In this document: positions 12,501-25,399 of the stretch, one piece after another | Layout: each line of letters starts with the position of its first letter | Numbering within the stretch: position 1 is the first letter of the stretch | Assembly: GCF_003576645.1 (NCBI RefSeq) | Contig: NC_044922.1 | Span: 2,955,764 to 3,019,763, forward strand | Source of the DNA: Ipomoea triloba | Lineage: Eukaryota > Streptophyta > Magnoliopsida > Solanales > Convolvulaceae | Reading direction: 5' to 3' | DNA: 64,000 bases | Notes under the pieces: generated by a model | What the model saw: the letters and a program-made list of their open reading frames with translations, nothing else | Database searches by the model: none | What the model was told of the DNA's origin: nothing | Translations under genes and position numbers: made by a program

Positions 12501-14202
12501 TTAGTGTTCGCGACCTTGCTCTCATTACAAATCCTACTTTACTGGAGATAAACTGGTTTAGCTCAAACAATAAAGAGGCAAGTCAAAAGTGAATTTGTTT
12601 CGAGTACTCAGGAATAGATATTGAGACGAAGACTCTAAAATTTAATGCAGTTCCCACACGTAACTGGCACACAATGTTCTCGACTCAGAAGGCATACACT
12701 ATCCCACAACCACGAAAGTGAAAAATGTGCGGGTACTACCTTGGATGCCCAGGTTTTAGCTCTCAGAAGTTGCAAAGACACAAAAGCAAAAGGTTGGTCT
12801 CATAAACTTCTTGAGGATGATCTCGAGCAAATTTGTTGGAAAGGGAAAACAACCAAACATCAGGCACCATTTTGTCTCTACAAGAGAAGACCATTTTTTG
12901 AACTGTAAGTCCATAAGTACACTAAACCTTCCCATGATCTGTTGTCCTTGGCCTTCTTTTGTTTCGGTGAATCCTTTTAGTAACTTACAAAGGATATTAA
13001 CATAGGCATCAAGAAACGAGAAATAAGAGCCAAATTAATGGGAAACTGCATTTACTGGAGGCGGAGACTAAAGATTCTTGCCTTATAGCTGCTCCAAATC
13101 GAAAGCTTACTTCTGCTGAAGTTAGCAAAGGTTCATTCTCAAACTGCAGATGGGAAGCCTACCAGGTACAGACTAAAGATTTTACGCAATTATTTATAAT
13201 TTGAATTTTCAGATGCGTGATAAATTTATAAAAACAATCATTCATGATGTGAAGAAGCCTTAGTGCGGGGGCAACCCCAACCAAGTTGATCAGGCTGTTG
13301 ACTTAGTAACTATAGGGTTACAAGTTCCACTTCTAGCGAGAGTGGGCCTATTGGCCTTCTTGGTTTGAGCCGGTCAGCAATGGGCAACCTAAGCTTGTTT
13401 ACCTCCTTGTTGTTCTTTATTGGCTAGGGTGACAAAGCGGGATTTACCCAGTGCACACCCCAGATAGTGGTTGCGGGTTTCTTATGTCATCCAAAAAAAG
13501 ATGTCTTAGTGCATTCTCTTAATGAATAAGCAAAATTGAACATTTTATCTTGACAGACAAACAATTTAGTTTCTGTAAACTGGTAATGAAATGTATACAT
13601 TGCACTCAGAAAGGTATCCTCGTCTGCATTGTTTATTCCCATATTCGCATTCGATATCTGAATTGTCTTACCACAAACAGATGTGGGAATTGAAACGCAA
13701 CGGAACCCTCATAAACAATTACTCCGGTCTATGTGCTTCATTGGATTCAGCTAAAGGTGACATCTTTGGCTCCATTACTACTCACATCCTACTCTCTTAA
13801 CCGCTCTATATTGTTCCTCACAAACGCATTCGCCAATTGATCTTCCTGTGCAGCTACACCCGTAGGAAGTCGTGCTTGGATTGCAAGCGGGAGGCAAGGT
13901 TTGATCTCTGAACCCATTTTTCTACACAGACCTCTAAACTCCACCCGGGAATAACCTAACAAGTAGCATGGCTTGGTTATCCAGGAGAGATATATCTCGC
14001 CTTCTTCAATCTGAACAAAGAGACATCCGTGATCTCAACAACCGCTTCAGATGTAGCCAAGGCGCTCCCTGAAAGAAACTCGCGCGATTCAACGTGCTCA
14101 GGAAGAGAATTATGGTCTGGGAAAAGCTTTGGACCAGTAAAGGTATTATCCATAACTGTACAAGCACATGGATCTGCTTTGTTTGTACTAAACTGCCATT
14201 GA
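9547..14202 (+). CDS. APSE: GH27 beta-L-arabinopyranosidase/alpha-galactosidase (APSE type)
   Basis: Secreted glycoside hydrolase expected to release beta-L-arabinopyranosyl or alpha-D-galactosyl ends from cell-wall glycans such as arabinogalactan proteins. Fourteen exons join to about 646 residues: 9547-9623, 10135-10294, 10457-10714, 10884-11058, 11355-11416, 11631-11794, 11960-12057, 12299-12357, 12443-12577, 12651-12904, 13006-13165, 13681-13756, 13854-13898, 13985-14202. Residues 1-26 form a signal peptide with a Leu/Phe-rich core. LPPRGWNSYDSFSW opens the catalytic barrel. VDF-VKHDCVFG, joined across exons 4 and 5, carries the likely nucleophile Asp, and VTGDDWDTWEDV a likely acid/base Asp. 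A beta-rich C-terminal part ends at FVLNCH. Intron 9 has a GC donor (GAG/GCAAGT), and introns 4 and 11 contain SINEs. From memory the Arabidopsis match is At3g26380 (AtAPSE). The substrate is inferred from family. Confidence 0.9.
11112..11330 (+). mobile_element. tRNA-derived SINE, copy A
   Basis: Inserted in intron 4 of the GH27 gene. It has an A-box-like agttggtcagactgg and a B-box-like gtttgactccc, as expected of a Pol III promoter from a tRNA. A conserved body follows (gagccggtcag, ggctagggtcacaa, tttaccc, gcacgccc). Copies of the same family lie at 13262-13490, 27950-28085, 30930-31140 and, degenerate, at 41275-41420. Confidence 0.7.
13262..13490 (+). mobile_element. tRNA-derived SINE, copy B
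   Basis: Inserted in intron 11 of the GH27 gene. It starts gggcaaccccaaccaagttg and shares the gagccggtcag and ggctagggtgacaa body motifs with copy A. The B-box region is degraded (gttccacttct). It ends near a short A-rich stretch (ccaaaaaaag). Confidence 0.7.
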
Positions 14203-15047
14203 TGATGAACAAGATAAACCCTGCAACCTACAAGAGGGTTGCATGTGTTGGAAATGTGATGATTGCAGTATGGATTTTGTATACTAAGAGCTGTCTCAAG
14301 AATTGAAATAATAAGAAATTTTTTACATCTGACATTATAGATTTCTTCACTGTCCCTTTGGTATGATGTATGGTTTCTTATATTTTGGATATTGTCTGCT
14401 TTGTCTTGTTGGGTGATGTATGGCTATAACTCAAATGCAATCATTTCTTTCGGTGCAAAGGTTAGAGTAAGGCAATAAGTTTGAGTAATGCTGGTAACTT
14501 TAAGGTGGGAGTTTGATTTATCTAATTGAAACAAAATCTCAAAATAGTGGAGTCCTGAGCATAATTAATGCATTTCAATCAATAGAACAACTAATGAAAC
14601 ACATTTTGGAGAAGAAAAATTTGATTGAAACACATTAAGAAAAGTTGTTTTGTCTATTTTAATTTTATTTTATCCTATACCCATGTGAAAATCTCAATAT
14701 TTTAGTCAAAAACCAAGGGGAGAACATTGACATTTAGTACCATTATTACAGTAGCACTCTACCAGAACCAAATGGTTTTTTGAGAAATTGGCTTCTGGAG
14801 TTCTGACACGCAACACCAAAATCATGAAAATATTGCATCGAAAACGATGGCTAAGTTGGTGAACTAGTAGCGTATGATTTTTGTAGTACAAAATTATGAA
14901 TTTAATTATTGTTAACACCTCCTTTAGTCGATTATGTTATACATCATCTTTATAGTATGGTTTACTTTTTCATTGTAATTTGTAAATTATTAGATAAAAA
15001 TATAGTTTATCTAATGATTATTATTTTTAAAAGAATAAGGGTCAAAT

Positions 15048-15425
15048 AGATTATCAAACTGCACACGATAATGCAAGGTCACTGAACTTTAAAAAAAAAT
15101 TATAATTGAGTCCTTAAACTAACTTATTTCATGCAATTTGTCCAATTTGTAAGTTTCTAACAAGTCACTCCAAATTTAATTTCTTTTAAAAAAAAATTAT
15201 TAATTTTTTTTATTAAAAAAAAAAAAAAGCTTGTCTCCATGGCCAGTGACGAAGTTCTGTTTTTTTTTTTTTAAATTATTTTACATTTTGGGTGATCGGT
15301 TAGAAACTTACAAATTGGACAAATTGCATGAAATGAATTAGTTTAGAGACTCAGTTGTAATTTTTTAGGTTCAGTGATCTAATTGCATTATTGTGTGTAG
15401 TTCAATAGCTTATTTGACCCTTATT
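15048..15425. mobile_element. Foldback MITE with GGTCAAATA ends
   Basis: The ends are inverted: gggtcaaataga at the left, tatttgaccc at the right. The arms match for over 130 bp, including gcaatttgtccaatttgtaa (about 15136) against its complement near 15310. The centre is an A/T homopolymer-rich loop around 15190-15290. There is no coding capacity. It is the same type as 46948-47322 and shares sequence with the partial copy at 25400-25548. Confidence 0.75.
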
Positions 15426-16598
15426 TCATTATATTAAATAATGATTGTAACAAAAAAATTGTCATAAAAAAATATGAAAATATTCTCTTATCAAACTTCA
15501 CACAGTGACACCAGTTGAGTTGCTAGGTCACTATCCCAATTTGATTAAACCGCCTTGATATTGTATGCAGTGACGCAATTTAAGGTTTTTGATTGCACGA
15601 CACGAACAATTTGGATTGTGATTTACAACACCAATATTGACCACTCGTCTTTGCAAAAATAAAAAATAAAAAAATATTGACCACTCGTAGGATGAATCAT
15701 TATTGGAGACGTTAAATAATTGTATATAATTAGTAGTGAAACATACGAGTGTTTCCAATCCATCTTTGTCGTGGAGCGTCGGCCTTGTGCTGCCAAGTGC
15801 CACCTACCAAATAGCTAATCAAATTTACACCGTTTAATTCGAAAAAAATATTTGAAGAAAAATAAAATTGAAATTTCATTAATATATTTTTAGGAAGATT
15901 GGTTTCCTTGTTTAGTTGGTGGAAGAAAATACCGAAAATATGGATTTCATTGATTGGTTATGTTTGAAATTGTAAAAAGTAATGAATATAAAGATCAATA
16001 TGCCTCTAACAATAATAATGATAATAAATTACCTATATAATTAAAAAACTTTTATGAGGGTAAAATAGGTATGCCATGTTATTTTTCCAAGTGTTGGAGA
16101 AGATAAAATACCACCCCTTTGCTCATAATTTAATTTCCTCAACTTTCAGAAATTTTATTGAAATATGAACTTCATGAACCAAACAAAGGCCACAAAAAAG
16201 TAAGTTTTCCTAGAACACCCCTTCGAGTAACAATGGTAAACTTTCATGTAAATCAATATATGATTTTAATCGTTGTATCTCATTTGTCTCTTTCACCAAC
16301 ATTTTTTTATGAAAAACTATAAAAGTGTGTTACATTTGTAATTCAAAACTATATGTTTTCATCACCTAAGAGTTAATGTATTTATTATGAACTAAAAATG
16401 TGACGTATTTTATTTTATTTCTTAATTAATAAAAAATTTGGTCAAAACCACTAATATGGTAAAATAAATAATTAACAAAATTGTACACCAAATCCAAATG
16501 TGATACCAAAAATTATTGATATTCCACCAAATATAGTTAGAATCTTCCACTTTGGCGCCTTAGTATTGTTGGTTAATATTCTCAACCGCTTAGGTAAC

Positions 16599-16608
16599 TA
16601 TAAAAGGC
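16599..16608 (+). promoter_or_regulatory. Candidate TATA box of the SufE-like gene
   Basis: The string ctataaaagg lies about 195 bp before the ATG at 16799, followed by a pyrimidine-rich leader. Position and sequence fit a plant core promoter. Confidence 0.5.
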
Positions 16609-16798
16609 TCACCTACTTCACCCCTCTTTGCTGCGCATTATCTCCCTCTCTTTTTCCGGCGGACTCGCCACGCCGTTCGACGACTCATCCGCACACGCGT
16701 CGCCAACTAACTCTCCCGCCTCCCAACGGTCACCTAACCCCCCAAAATTTTCTCTCTCCCCCTTTTTAGCTTGAATTACCCGCCCTCTCCCTCCAAAC

Positions 16799-18822
16799 AT
16801 GTACTGTCTCGCCTTGAAACCTACTTCACATTCATTTTTCTCGTCTTTCCTGAGAATTTCGCCAGAGCCCGTTGATTTGAAGCCGGAACGTCGTCGTTTC
16901 CATGGGAAAGCTCCGGCCTTTTTGGCATCTCGCCTGGAAAGTGGGAAAAGACCCGGTAAATTCAAGTCAAGAAACCCGGATTCAAACCCTTTATTTATAC
17001 CCAGTTTTGCCTCGAACGAAACCCCTCTCGAAATCCTCAATGTGGGGGATAAAGTTCGGTTCTTGGCTTCGGAGTTCAAGTCTTTGCTGGAGCCGATAGA
17101 TAAGGTGAAAAGATTGTTGCACTACGCGACGCTTCTGCCGCCCTTCGATGGGTCGATTCGGGTCAGGGAAAACCGGGTCGCGGGTTGCACGGCCCAGGTT
17201 TGGTTAGAGGCTATGATGGATAATGAAGGGTCGATGAGGTTCAGGGTGGATAGTGATTCAGAGATCACTAAAGGGTTCTCTTCTTGCCTGCTATGGCTGC
17301 TGGATGGGGCTACTCCAATGGAGGTTCTGAGTGTGGGAGCAGATGACTTAGCAGAAATGAATGTGGGATTGCCCAGTACCGGGCGTTCAAGAGTGAATAC
17401 TTGGCATAATGTGTTGACCAGCATGCAGAATAGGACCAGAGATTGTGTTCAGAATAGGGAAAATTTGCAGTCTTTGGATGAGTTTCAATCCCTGCTTGTT
17501 AGGCCTGATCTCCATTTCCCCTCAAATGGAAGTTACAAGGAAGATAAGGTGTGCACAAACTTGAATTTTTTATTAAATTATTTGTATTTTTCTTAGGGAA
17601 AATTGCAGTTTTAGTCGTCCAGTTATACAGTAGTACATATTTAGTCCTGAGATTAAAATCCCTACTTTGCACGGTTAAAATGGCTACATATATAACTCGG
17701 GGCTATGTTTATATTATGGTATAATTGAAGGATAAAAATGTAATTTTTTATTTTTCTTATGGCTCATTATATTATGATCCTGTAGTTACTTTACTGGATA
17801 TTGGATTATGCTGTGGAATCTATGGGGATCTTGGATTCTTGGGTATTGCTCTTTGTTTTATAGGTTAGAGAAAGTAGGTGGAGACTGGGGAGGGGCTTTG
17901 CTCCTTTCATTTTATTTTATTTTATTTTAATTCATAGAATATTCAGGGAGAGCCTGGGATGTGCCAATTGAGGTTGAGAAGTCCACTACAAGGACAATAA
18001 TTGATGTTGTTTTTCCACAAAATCAGATATGATATCACTGTCAAGAATCAAGATTTTTTTTATTTAGGTTATCCTGGACTTGTGGAGTTGGTTGGTTTTG
18101 GACTTTTCTATAAAAACATCTTTTCAAAACAAAACCATCATCCTTTGCATAGAATGGAGTGGTAAGTCACGGCAACTTAGCAGTTTCTAGTGTCTCTTAT
18201 GTCTTTGTTCATAATCTACCACTTAAATACCTCGACCTATATATATAGAGATCACTGTTCAAGTGAATCCACCCTTTCTCATGAGTCCATGTGGACAAAT
18301 CTGAACCATTAAAAGGTAGAGATCAATCAGCTTAGACGAAACACATCCTTTTGAGGCAGGCAAAAGGTCATGGATTTTAGTTTAAACATAGAAATTAGTG
18401 GACTGGATTGACTAGAGTGTTTAACAAAGTTGTAAGTTAGAAGTAAATCTTCTTGTAAACGCAGAAGATTATAGATTTTTTGCATTCAGTCACTCAAAGT
18501 AGGTAGAGAATTCTTGGTAATTTTATGCCTGTATTTATGCTAATTTCATACCAAATTAATCTTGACAGGTAAGTTTTGTATTAAGCATGCCATGCTCCAT
18601 TTATATACTTGAATAACCTATTAACCTTCCAAAGAATAAGGAAAGTTGACAGGAATATGCAGACTTGAAATTTATGCTAGGAAAGTATCAAGAATAGTCA
18701 CTTTGAGTTCTTGTGTCCTTACTGAATGTAATAATCCTTTGCTGATGCTCCTCTAAATGGACAATACTGAATTTATTCTAAATCTTTAATTGCAGTCGAG
18801 GGTTTTGGCTCCTAGATCCTGA
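16799..18822 (+). CDS. SUFE2: Chloroplast SufE-like Fe-S assembly protein (SUFE2-like)
   Basis: SufE proteins activate the cysteine desulfurase of the plastid SUF pathway and accept its persulfide sulfur. The Ser/Pro/Phe-rich first 50 or so residues look like a transit peptide. The SufE domain runs from about residue 75 to 220: PIDKVKRLLHYATLLPPFD, then NRVAGCTAQVWL with the sulfur-accepting Cys, DSDSEITKGFSSCLLWLLDG, and SRVNTWHNVL. Exon 1 is 16799-17548 (250 codons). If unspliced, the frame stops at 17596. A phase-0 splice from AAG/GTGTGC to an acceptor before 18796 would add eight residues and stop at 18822, giving about 258. No NadA domain follows, so this is not the SufE-NadA quinolinate synthase, and no BolA domain follows, so it is not SUFE1. 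Family secure; the second exon is a proposal. Confidence 0.8.
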
Positions 18823-19513
18823 GAAGTCGAGGGCCCTTGTACATAACTTCTTCTAAGAAAATCCAGAATTCCAGTGGGCATTAGAGGCGGCTGAATAGTT
18901 GCAGCCTCAGGTTCAAACTCTTAATTCCAACATTGTGTTGGCCTTTTACTGATCTGGGTTCGTTTCTTTGCGGATGGGATGGTTTATTTTGAAAGTTGAA
19001 GAATCTTGATCAAGATGGTCTAGAAAGGCATCCCAAATAACCCCATGAATACTGCTGGGTAGGAACAAGCCCAGATTTAGCCTTTTCCGATAATTGTCAT
19101 CTGGCTTGAGCATATGATCTTGTGCAGAGACAGATGTTATTGTATCACTATGTAAAACATGAAAATTTTAGCCAACATTTAAGGCAAATCCTGTTATGAA
19201 CATTAATATATTGTGACAATCTGACAGGCCTTTGTTTGTTTTTGTGTTTGTTTTCCCATTAAAATATGCTTTTCTTCTCTTTCCAGAACATGCACACCTT
19301 GTTCTCAGAATCCCAACAAGCAACTTTGTTTATTGTTTTATGTTTTTCTTTTTCATCTTTTAAAAGAAAAATATGGTTAACCTGAGCAGTTTGGGCAGTT
19401 AGTAATATTGTTAATCCAACTGTAAGTCAAAAGATGCCAACTGCTAAAGAAATCCCATCTCCAAATCTCCAATTCTTCCCCTCTCCCAACCTGTCAGATG
19501 TGACTGAAGAGAT

Positions 19514-21332
19514 ATGGATCGTCGCAGAGTGAGATCGATTTTCACATCTCAATTTTCATTCTATCATAGGAATATGATTCTCATAGTTGGCATTGTTCTA
19601 GCTGTTGCTGCTACAGCTACACTGTCTTTCTTTCAGTTTTCTAGGAGCCAGAAGATCAGATCTCCTCGAGTTCAATCCACCAGAAGCAGTTGCCATATTC
19701 CTGCAATTTTCAACTTTGGAGATTCAAATTCTGATACTGGTAGCTCATCTGCAGCTTTTGCTCGAGTTCGCCCTCCAAATGGCATGACTTTCTTTGGAAA
19801 ACCTTCAGGCCGAGTCTCTGATGGCCGCCTCATCATTGACTTCATAGGTAACTATCCATTGACTTCATGGTTAAATCATTGTACCATCATCTTAAATCAA
19901 AGATTATCTCGTTTCTATTTGAGATTCAGCTGTAGTATTTTAAGGTTGAGTTCATAGGGAATCCTTGGAACCATGAAGTTTTTTATCAAGAAAAAGGTCA
20001 GACTTTTGCACACAAAAGGAAATGGACATGAAACTGATTCAAAACCTTCATATTCTGTCTCGAAGGGTTGGTTTATGTTCTAGGATGTGTTTAGCAATAT
20101 CAGGAAATCTTGGTCTTTGACTTTTTTTGTTTTTGTTTTTGATGTGTTCTCGACATTCTTGTGCAGCTGAGAAACTGGGATTGCCATACTTGAGTGCATT
20201 TCTGGATTCCATAGGAACCAATTTCACACACGGTGCAAACTTTGCAGTGGGCGGAGCAACTATTCAGCAAAGCAATGCAAAGATGTTTGGTGTAGGCTTC
20301 AGTCCTTTGTCTCTTGACAAACAGCTTTCCCAGTTTGAACAACTGAGAATGCGCTCTGCAGAATTTTCTGAACAAGGTTAGAACTTAGAACCGATTATAC
20401 AACCATCTGTAGTAAGTAAAACGCGTTGTGAAAGTTGTAGTTATAGCGTTTGTCTGTTCAGCCAAGGACAAAGATGTTAAATGTAAGTTGCTGCCCGAAG
20501 AAGATGAGTTTTCGAGGGGTCTGTATACGATGGATATGGGACAGAATGACCTGCATTATTTGTTGACATCCATGACAGAAGAAGAAGCGAAAAAATCCAT
20601 AAGTTCTGTCATCGATCAATTTGCAGTGGCTGTAGAGGTAAAAGGCTGAAATGGATTGGTTTGGATAATTGGATTACACAATTCTTTAACTTTTTGTTCT
20701 CTCTATCTCAGAAACTCCACGAGCTAGGCGCGAGGGCGTTTTGGATCCACAACACAGGCCCCATTGGCTGCCTGCCTTTCTTAGCTCTCGTCGAATCTCC
20801 AGCAAAACCAAAAGATCAAAACGGGTGCGTGAAGGCTTACAACAACATGGCTCAGGAGTTCAACAGACAACTTAAAGAACGAGTCTACAAACTCCGCCAT
20901 CACCTCCAGAACTCGACAATCACCTACATCGACATCTACTCTGCTAAATACGACCTGATAAGCAACGCCACAGACTATGGTAAGCTCGATCAACCTTAAA
21001 TATAGTGAGATAACATCGTTGTTTTGAACCAGAAAGGGCTGATGAATGATGGTATTTGGGATTTGGTCACAGGCTTTCGAAATCCATTGGGGTATTGCTG
21101 TGGAAAAATTAATGTGTTAACATGTTGGGCAGATATGACAGTGAATGGCACTAAAGTTTTTGCAGATAGTTGCAATAACCCTTCAGAGTATATTAGCTGG
21201 GATGGCATTCATTACACTGAAGCTGCAAATAAATGGGTGGCTAACCATATTGCTGATGGCCTGTACTCTGACCCTCAAATTAGTATTATTGGAGCTTGTG
21301 ATCTGTCTTATAACTCTCAAAATAAAACATAA
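19514..21332 (+). CDS. GDSL esterase/lipase, FXG1/ENOD8-like, copy 1
   Basis: Secreted SGNH hydrolase. Relatives include ENOD8-type nodulins and Arabidopsis FXG1, reported as an alpha-fucosidase on xyloglucan; true activity here is uncertain. Five exons give about 415 residues: 19514-19847, 20167-20376, 20462-20637, 20712-20979, 21073-21332. Block I is IFNFGDSNSDTG with the catalytic Ser near residue 71. HGANFAVGGATIQ carries the block II Gly, MGQNDLHY the block III Asn, and WDGIHY the Asp-His pair. The first ATG puts 20 mostly basic or aromatic residues before the hydrophobic segment. The ATG at 19574 gives MILIVGIVLAV and lines up with copy 2, so it may be the real start. A tRNA-Arg follows on the opposite strand 25 bp after the stop, as in copy 2. 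Confidence 0.9.
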
Positions 21333-21357
21333 GCCAAGGGTGGGAAAACATGAACAC

Positions 21358-21430
21358 CGACTCTGCTGGGGATCGAACCCAGAATCTCTGGTTCCGTAGA
21401 CCAGCGCCTTATCCATTGGGCCACAGAGTC
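21358..21430 (-). tRNA. tRNA-Arg(ACG)
   Basis: Read on the minus strand it folds fully. The acceptor GACTCTG pairs with CAGAGTC plus discriminator G. The A box is TGGCCCAATGG, the anticodon stem CTGGT/ACCAG has loop CTACGGA (anticodon ACG), and the T arm is CTGGG-TTCGATC-CCCAG. There is no intron, and CCA is not encoded, as usual for nuclear genes. A run of four T on the minus strand (21345-21348) can terminate Pol III. It differs from the copy at 29266-29338 by one base in the D loop. Confidence 0.97.
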
Positions 21431-23620
21431 ATGTGCAAAGTTATTTGGTAATTAATGAATTGTATTTATCTTAATATTTTGCCATTGTTTGGGAATTAAT
21501 GGATTGTATTTGCGATTTTGACTGATAAATTGTACTAGCGGTATGTAAATAGTTGTTTAATAAAATTAGTTATTTATTATTAATGTTTAACATTTAAAAG
21601 GACATATAAATATGGTGTTTGGAAAATGAATCACGAGTCATTTTTTTTATTTTGTTTGACCTAATTCAGCTGATTAACTTAATCAAATCGTTCAAAGTAT
21701 ATTTGGTAATTGACTTTTTTATTAAATGATTGGTCTCAATCAATTGAAATAGAAAACACTATATTTAGTATCATTTTTTATCAACTTATTCATTTTTTAA
21801 AGACAAAATTAACTATGAAAATTGCCCTATATCACTACAGTCTCACTGTTTGTGGTGGAAACAAATAAAATCAAACTTTACAACAAAGAAAATCAACGAA
21901 GTCAAGAACTCAAAAAAAAAATAAATAAATAAAAATCGAAAGTTCAACACGATAAGAACAAAGAAAAGCAGACTTTTAGCAAGACAATAACAAAGAAAAT
22001 CAAACTCTAAAATGAAAGGGAAAAAAAAACTTATTTTTGCAGCAAATATGGAATCATTCTCTTATTTTCTCAGATTCTTCTTCTTTCCACTATGCCTCTT
22101 TCTTTCAGAATAAATCTATACTATATATAAAAACAATTTCCTCCTCCCAAATTTTCCCCCCAAAACTTAGGGTATTTTGGTAAAATCATTTATTTTATTT
22201 ATTTATTATTTTATTATTTTATTAATTATCCATCCTATAATATTATTATGGTAATATATGATAATGATAATATGATAATATGATAATATTGTTAATATTA
22301 ATGGGTGATGGGTGATTGGTGATATATAATTGATAATTGATAATATGGTATATGGTATTATTCTTAATATTAATATATTAATATATAATATATTAACATA
22401 TACTAATATTAATTAATTAATTGGTGATTATTTAAAAAAGAATAATTAATTGGTGATTGGTGATTAGTGATATGGTAATATTGTTATATATTAATATTTA
22501 TATTTATATAGATTGATATTGATATTAATTAATTAATTGGTGATTGGTGATTAGTGATATGATAATCTATATCTATATCTATATATCTATATATATTTAT
22601 ATAATTGACATGTAATTAACTATATTAGAATGAAAAAATTATATAATATTGTAGTAAAATTTTTACATGTCAATCATCTATATTTACATAAAATTAAAAT
22701 TAATTATACTTTCCTTTTGAAAAATCTTCCATATTATGTTTATCCTCCACTATATAATGATGAGAAATGACTCTTCTCTCACAACGTACCAATATCTGTG
22801 CTCTCACTATTAGTTAGAGATCTATAATCTGTAATTCTACGAAGTCGAAGATCGAACTTTAACACGCGTAGAATTGTTATAGTATGCGGTATGATTTAAT
22901 TTTTAGTTGATTCATTCTGCATGTTGGAGATCCTTATGGTGTAGTCTGCATTCCATAGAGTATTTTGTAGTACTGTGATTTAGTTTGATTTTAACAGCTC
23001 AATATGCTTTGATTTTTGCTGATAAGGTCTCAAGTAGCTAGGCCAATTTTGCCATTGGCGTATCACGTATGTAAAATTACAATTTTCAGAGTGATTGTAG
23101 TGAACAATCAAATGTTTTCTATAATTATATATTTTAATCACATTACTTTGATTGGTAATTTCTAATGGAAAAACATTGTATTGTAACTTTGTATTACAAG
23201 ATTTTGAGTGATAATACCTTATTTAACTATCCATCTTTTTAGTTGTACTGTGCAAAATAACTAGCAATCTACGGATGCTCATCTATATATTGTAGAATTT
23301 GCAATCTTGATCTTCCCCATTTACGGATGCTTATGTAATTTGGTAAAAATGGTGGTTACTATACTTGAATAAATCCTCAATTATTCATTCCAATTGTTCG
23401 TTTTACCATTATAATTCTTCATTTTATAAAAAATGGTGCATTGGAAGCTAAACATGGGTCATTGTATCATTGATTGTTGATTCCAATTATTATTAATCTT
23501 TATCATTAATTGCACAATACTAATTCACACTTATTAATTAAAAAATGGTGATTACTATACTTGAATAAATGAAATAATAATATTAAATTTTGTAGCCTCG
23601 ATTTAAAATCTATTATGTTA

Positions 23621-23623
<3 letters not shown>

Positions 23624-23658
<35 letters not shown>
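23624..23658. repeat. Microsatellite (ATA)n
   Basis: A trinucleotide run of about 11 units. Shorter ones follow at about 23710-23727 and 25301-25322. Confidence 0.9.
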
Positions 23659-25399
23659 TAATACTCCGTAGTAATAATAATCTAAAATTCTTAATATAAT
23701 TTTCCAAATAATAATAATAATAATAATCCATAACTCTTAATATAAGTTTGTAACTAAATTTTCCTATTAAATCTGTTTATAAAGGTAATTATAAATATAG
23801 AATTGATAAATTCCTATGATATTTGATTTAATTGATATTATTCCTAATATATTTTATCTAAAAGGCTTCCTTCCTTTTTTATAACATTGTTCCATATGTT
23901 AATCCTTTAATATGCTAATCTATATAGGTAATTACCATATATTATTTACCACCTAAATAATCCGTGGTAATTACACTATATTTAACATCTAAATTTATTA
24001 TGGTCATTAAACATAGAGATTTCATTCTTACGATAATTTTATATATTTTTACTTCAGATAATGACAATTACCCGTGCATTTCATTTGATTACTTTTGAAT
24101 AAAATCTTAAAAATTATGACAACTAATGAATTAATATTGTTGTTCGTAATATAAATTTTATCAAATCAGTTAACGAAATTGATAATACACATATTACATC
24201 CATAATTAGAGGAGATTAACAAAATTATGATAATTATTTCAATTCACGTATTATTATGCTAATTCACATATTATTACGTCCATACAATTATGTAAATTAT
24301 TTCAATTCACAGATTATTACACATATAAAATTATGCTAATGGTTACTTTGGAATAAAATCTTAATAATTATGGTCATTGAGAAATTAGTTCAAACATTAT
24401 ACTTTTATTAAACGGTTTTTTATACTTGCCGTAATTTTATCTAATCAATTAAAGAAATTAATGGTACACATATTACGGACATAATTAAAGAAAATTAAAC
24501 ATACACATATATATTACGGATAAAATTAAAGAAAATTAAACATACACATATTACGTCCATAATTAAACGAAATTAAAATATACATTATTTTTTAATTATA
24601 ATATATACTCCTTAATTACCATACTTATTCATAATACATGGACGTCATAATTAGCATAATATTAATCTATACTATATATAAAAACATAAGAATAGTAAAG
24701 GCATATTTTAAATTTTAAACAATAGTAAAGGTAAATTAAAAATAGAATGAAAATATTTCAATAATAATATTCTACATCATTAATTAAAAATAGAACAGAA
24801 ATTAGGTAAAAATACCAGTGGATCTATTATTCTAATTGACTAATTAACTGAAAATAAAAAAAAAATTGACTAAAAATGAATCTGATGTTACTAATTGATT
24901 GAATATATAAAAGGAAATGAATATTAATAATTGACTGTAAATAAAAAAAAATTCATAATTAACTAAAATGAAAAAGGAAATGGTCATATCATTGCAATTT
25001 AATTAAAAAAGGAAAACATTCTACATCATAAATAATAAAGACATATTATAAACAATATTAAAGATAAATTAAGAAAGGAACGGAAATTAAAAATGAAACG
25101 GAAATATTTCAATAATAATATTCTACATCATCAATTAAAAATGGAACGAAAATTAGGTAAATATTACTATGTAATTCTTTTCATTTTTCCTAGATAAGGT
25201 TGCCTGATATTAATTTACACATAACAATCGGCACTAATAATTAAAAAAAATTTAAAAAAAATAGAATAACTGCCGGAGACGTCTGTTTTTTTTTTAAATT
25301 TTATTATTATTATTATTATTATTTAATTATTTTAATTAAAAGTATTTAAAAAGTTTATTTTAAAATTAGTAACCACCATGTCATCACAATTGTAGGTAA

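Larger units (their letters stand above)
14203..16798. other. Intergenic between GH27 and SufE-like genes
   Basis: This holds the 3' flank of the GH27 gene, a foldback element at 15048-15425, and otherwise AT-rich DNA without recognisable genes. The short minus frames at 14706-14918 and 15531-15803 resemble nothing known. The last 200 bp are CT-rich leader sequence of the SufE-like gene. Confidence 0.5.

Noticed and set aside
16618..17079. Minus-strand 153-codon frame opposite the SufE-like gene
   Set aside because: It lies antisense to the transit peptide and promoter of a clear gene and matches no family; a shadow frame.
17549..19513. A NadA (quinolinate synthase) domain after the SufE domain
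   Set aside because: All three plus frames were scanned up to the next gene; no NadA motifs are present, so a fused SufE-NadA protein is not supported.
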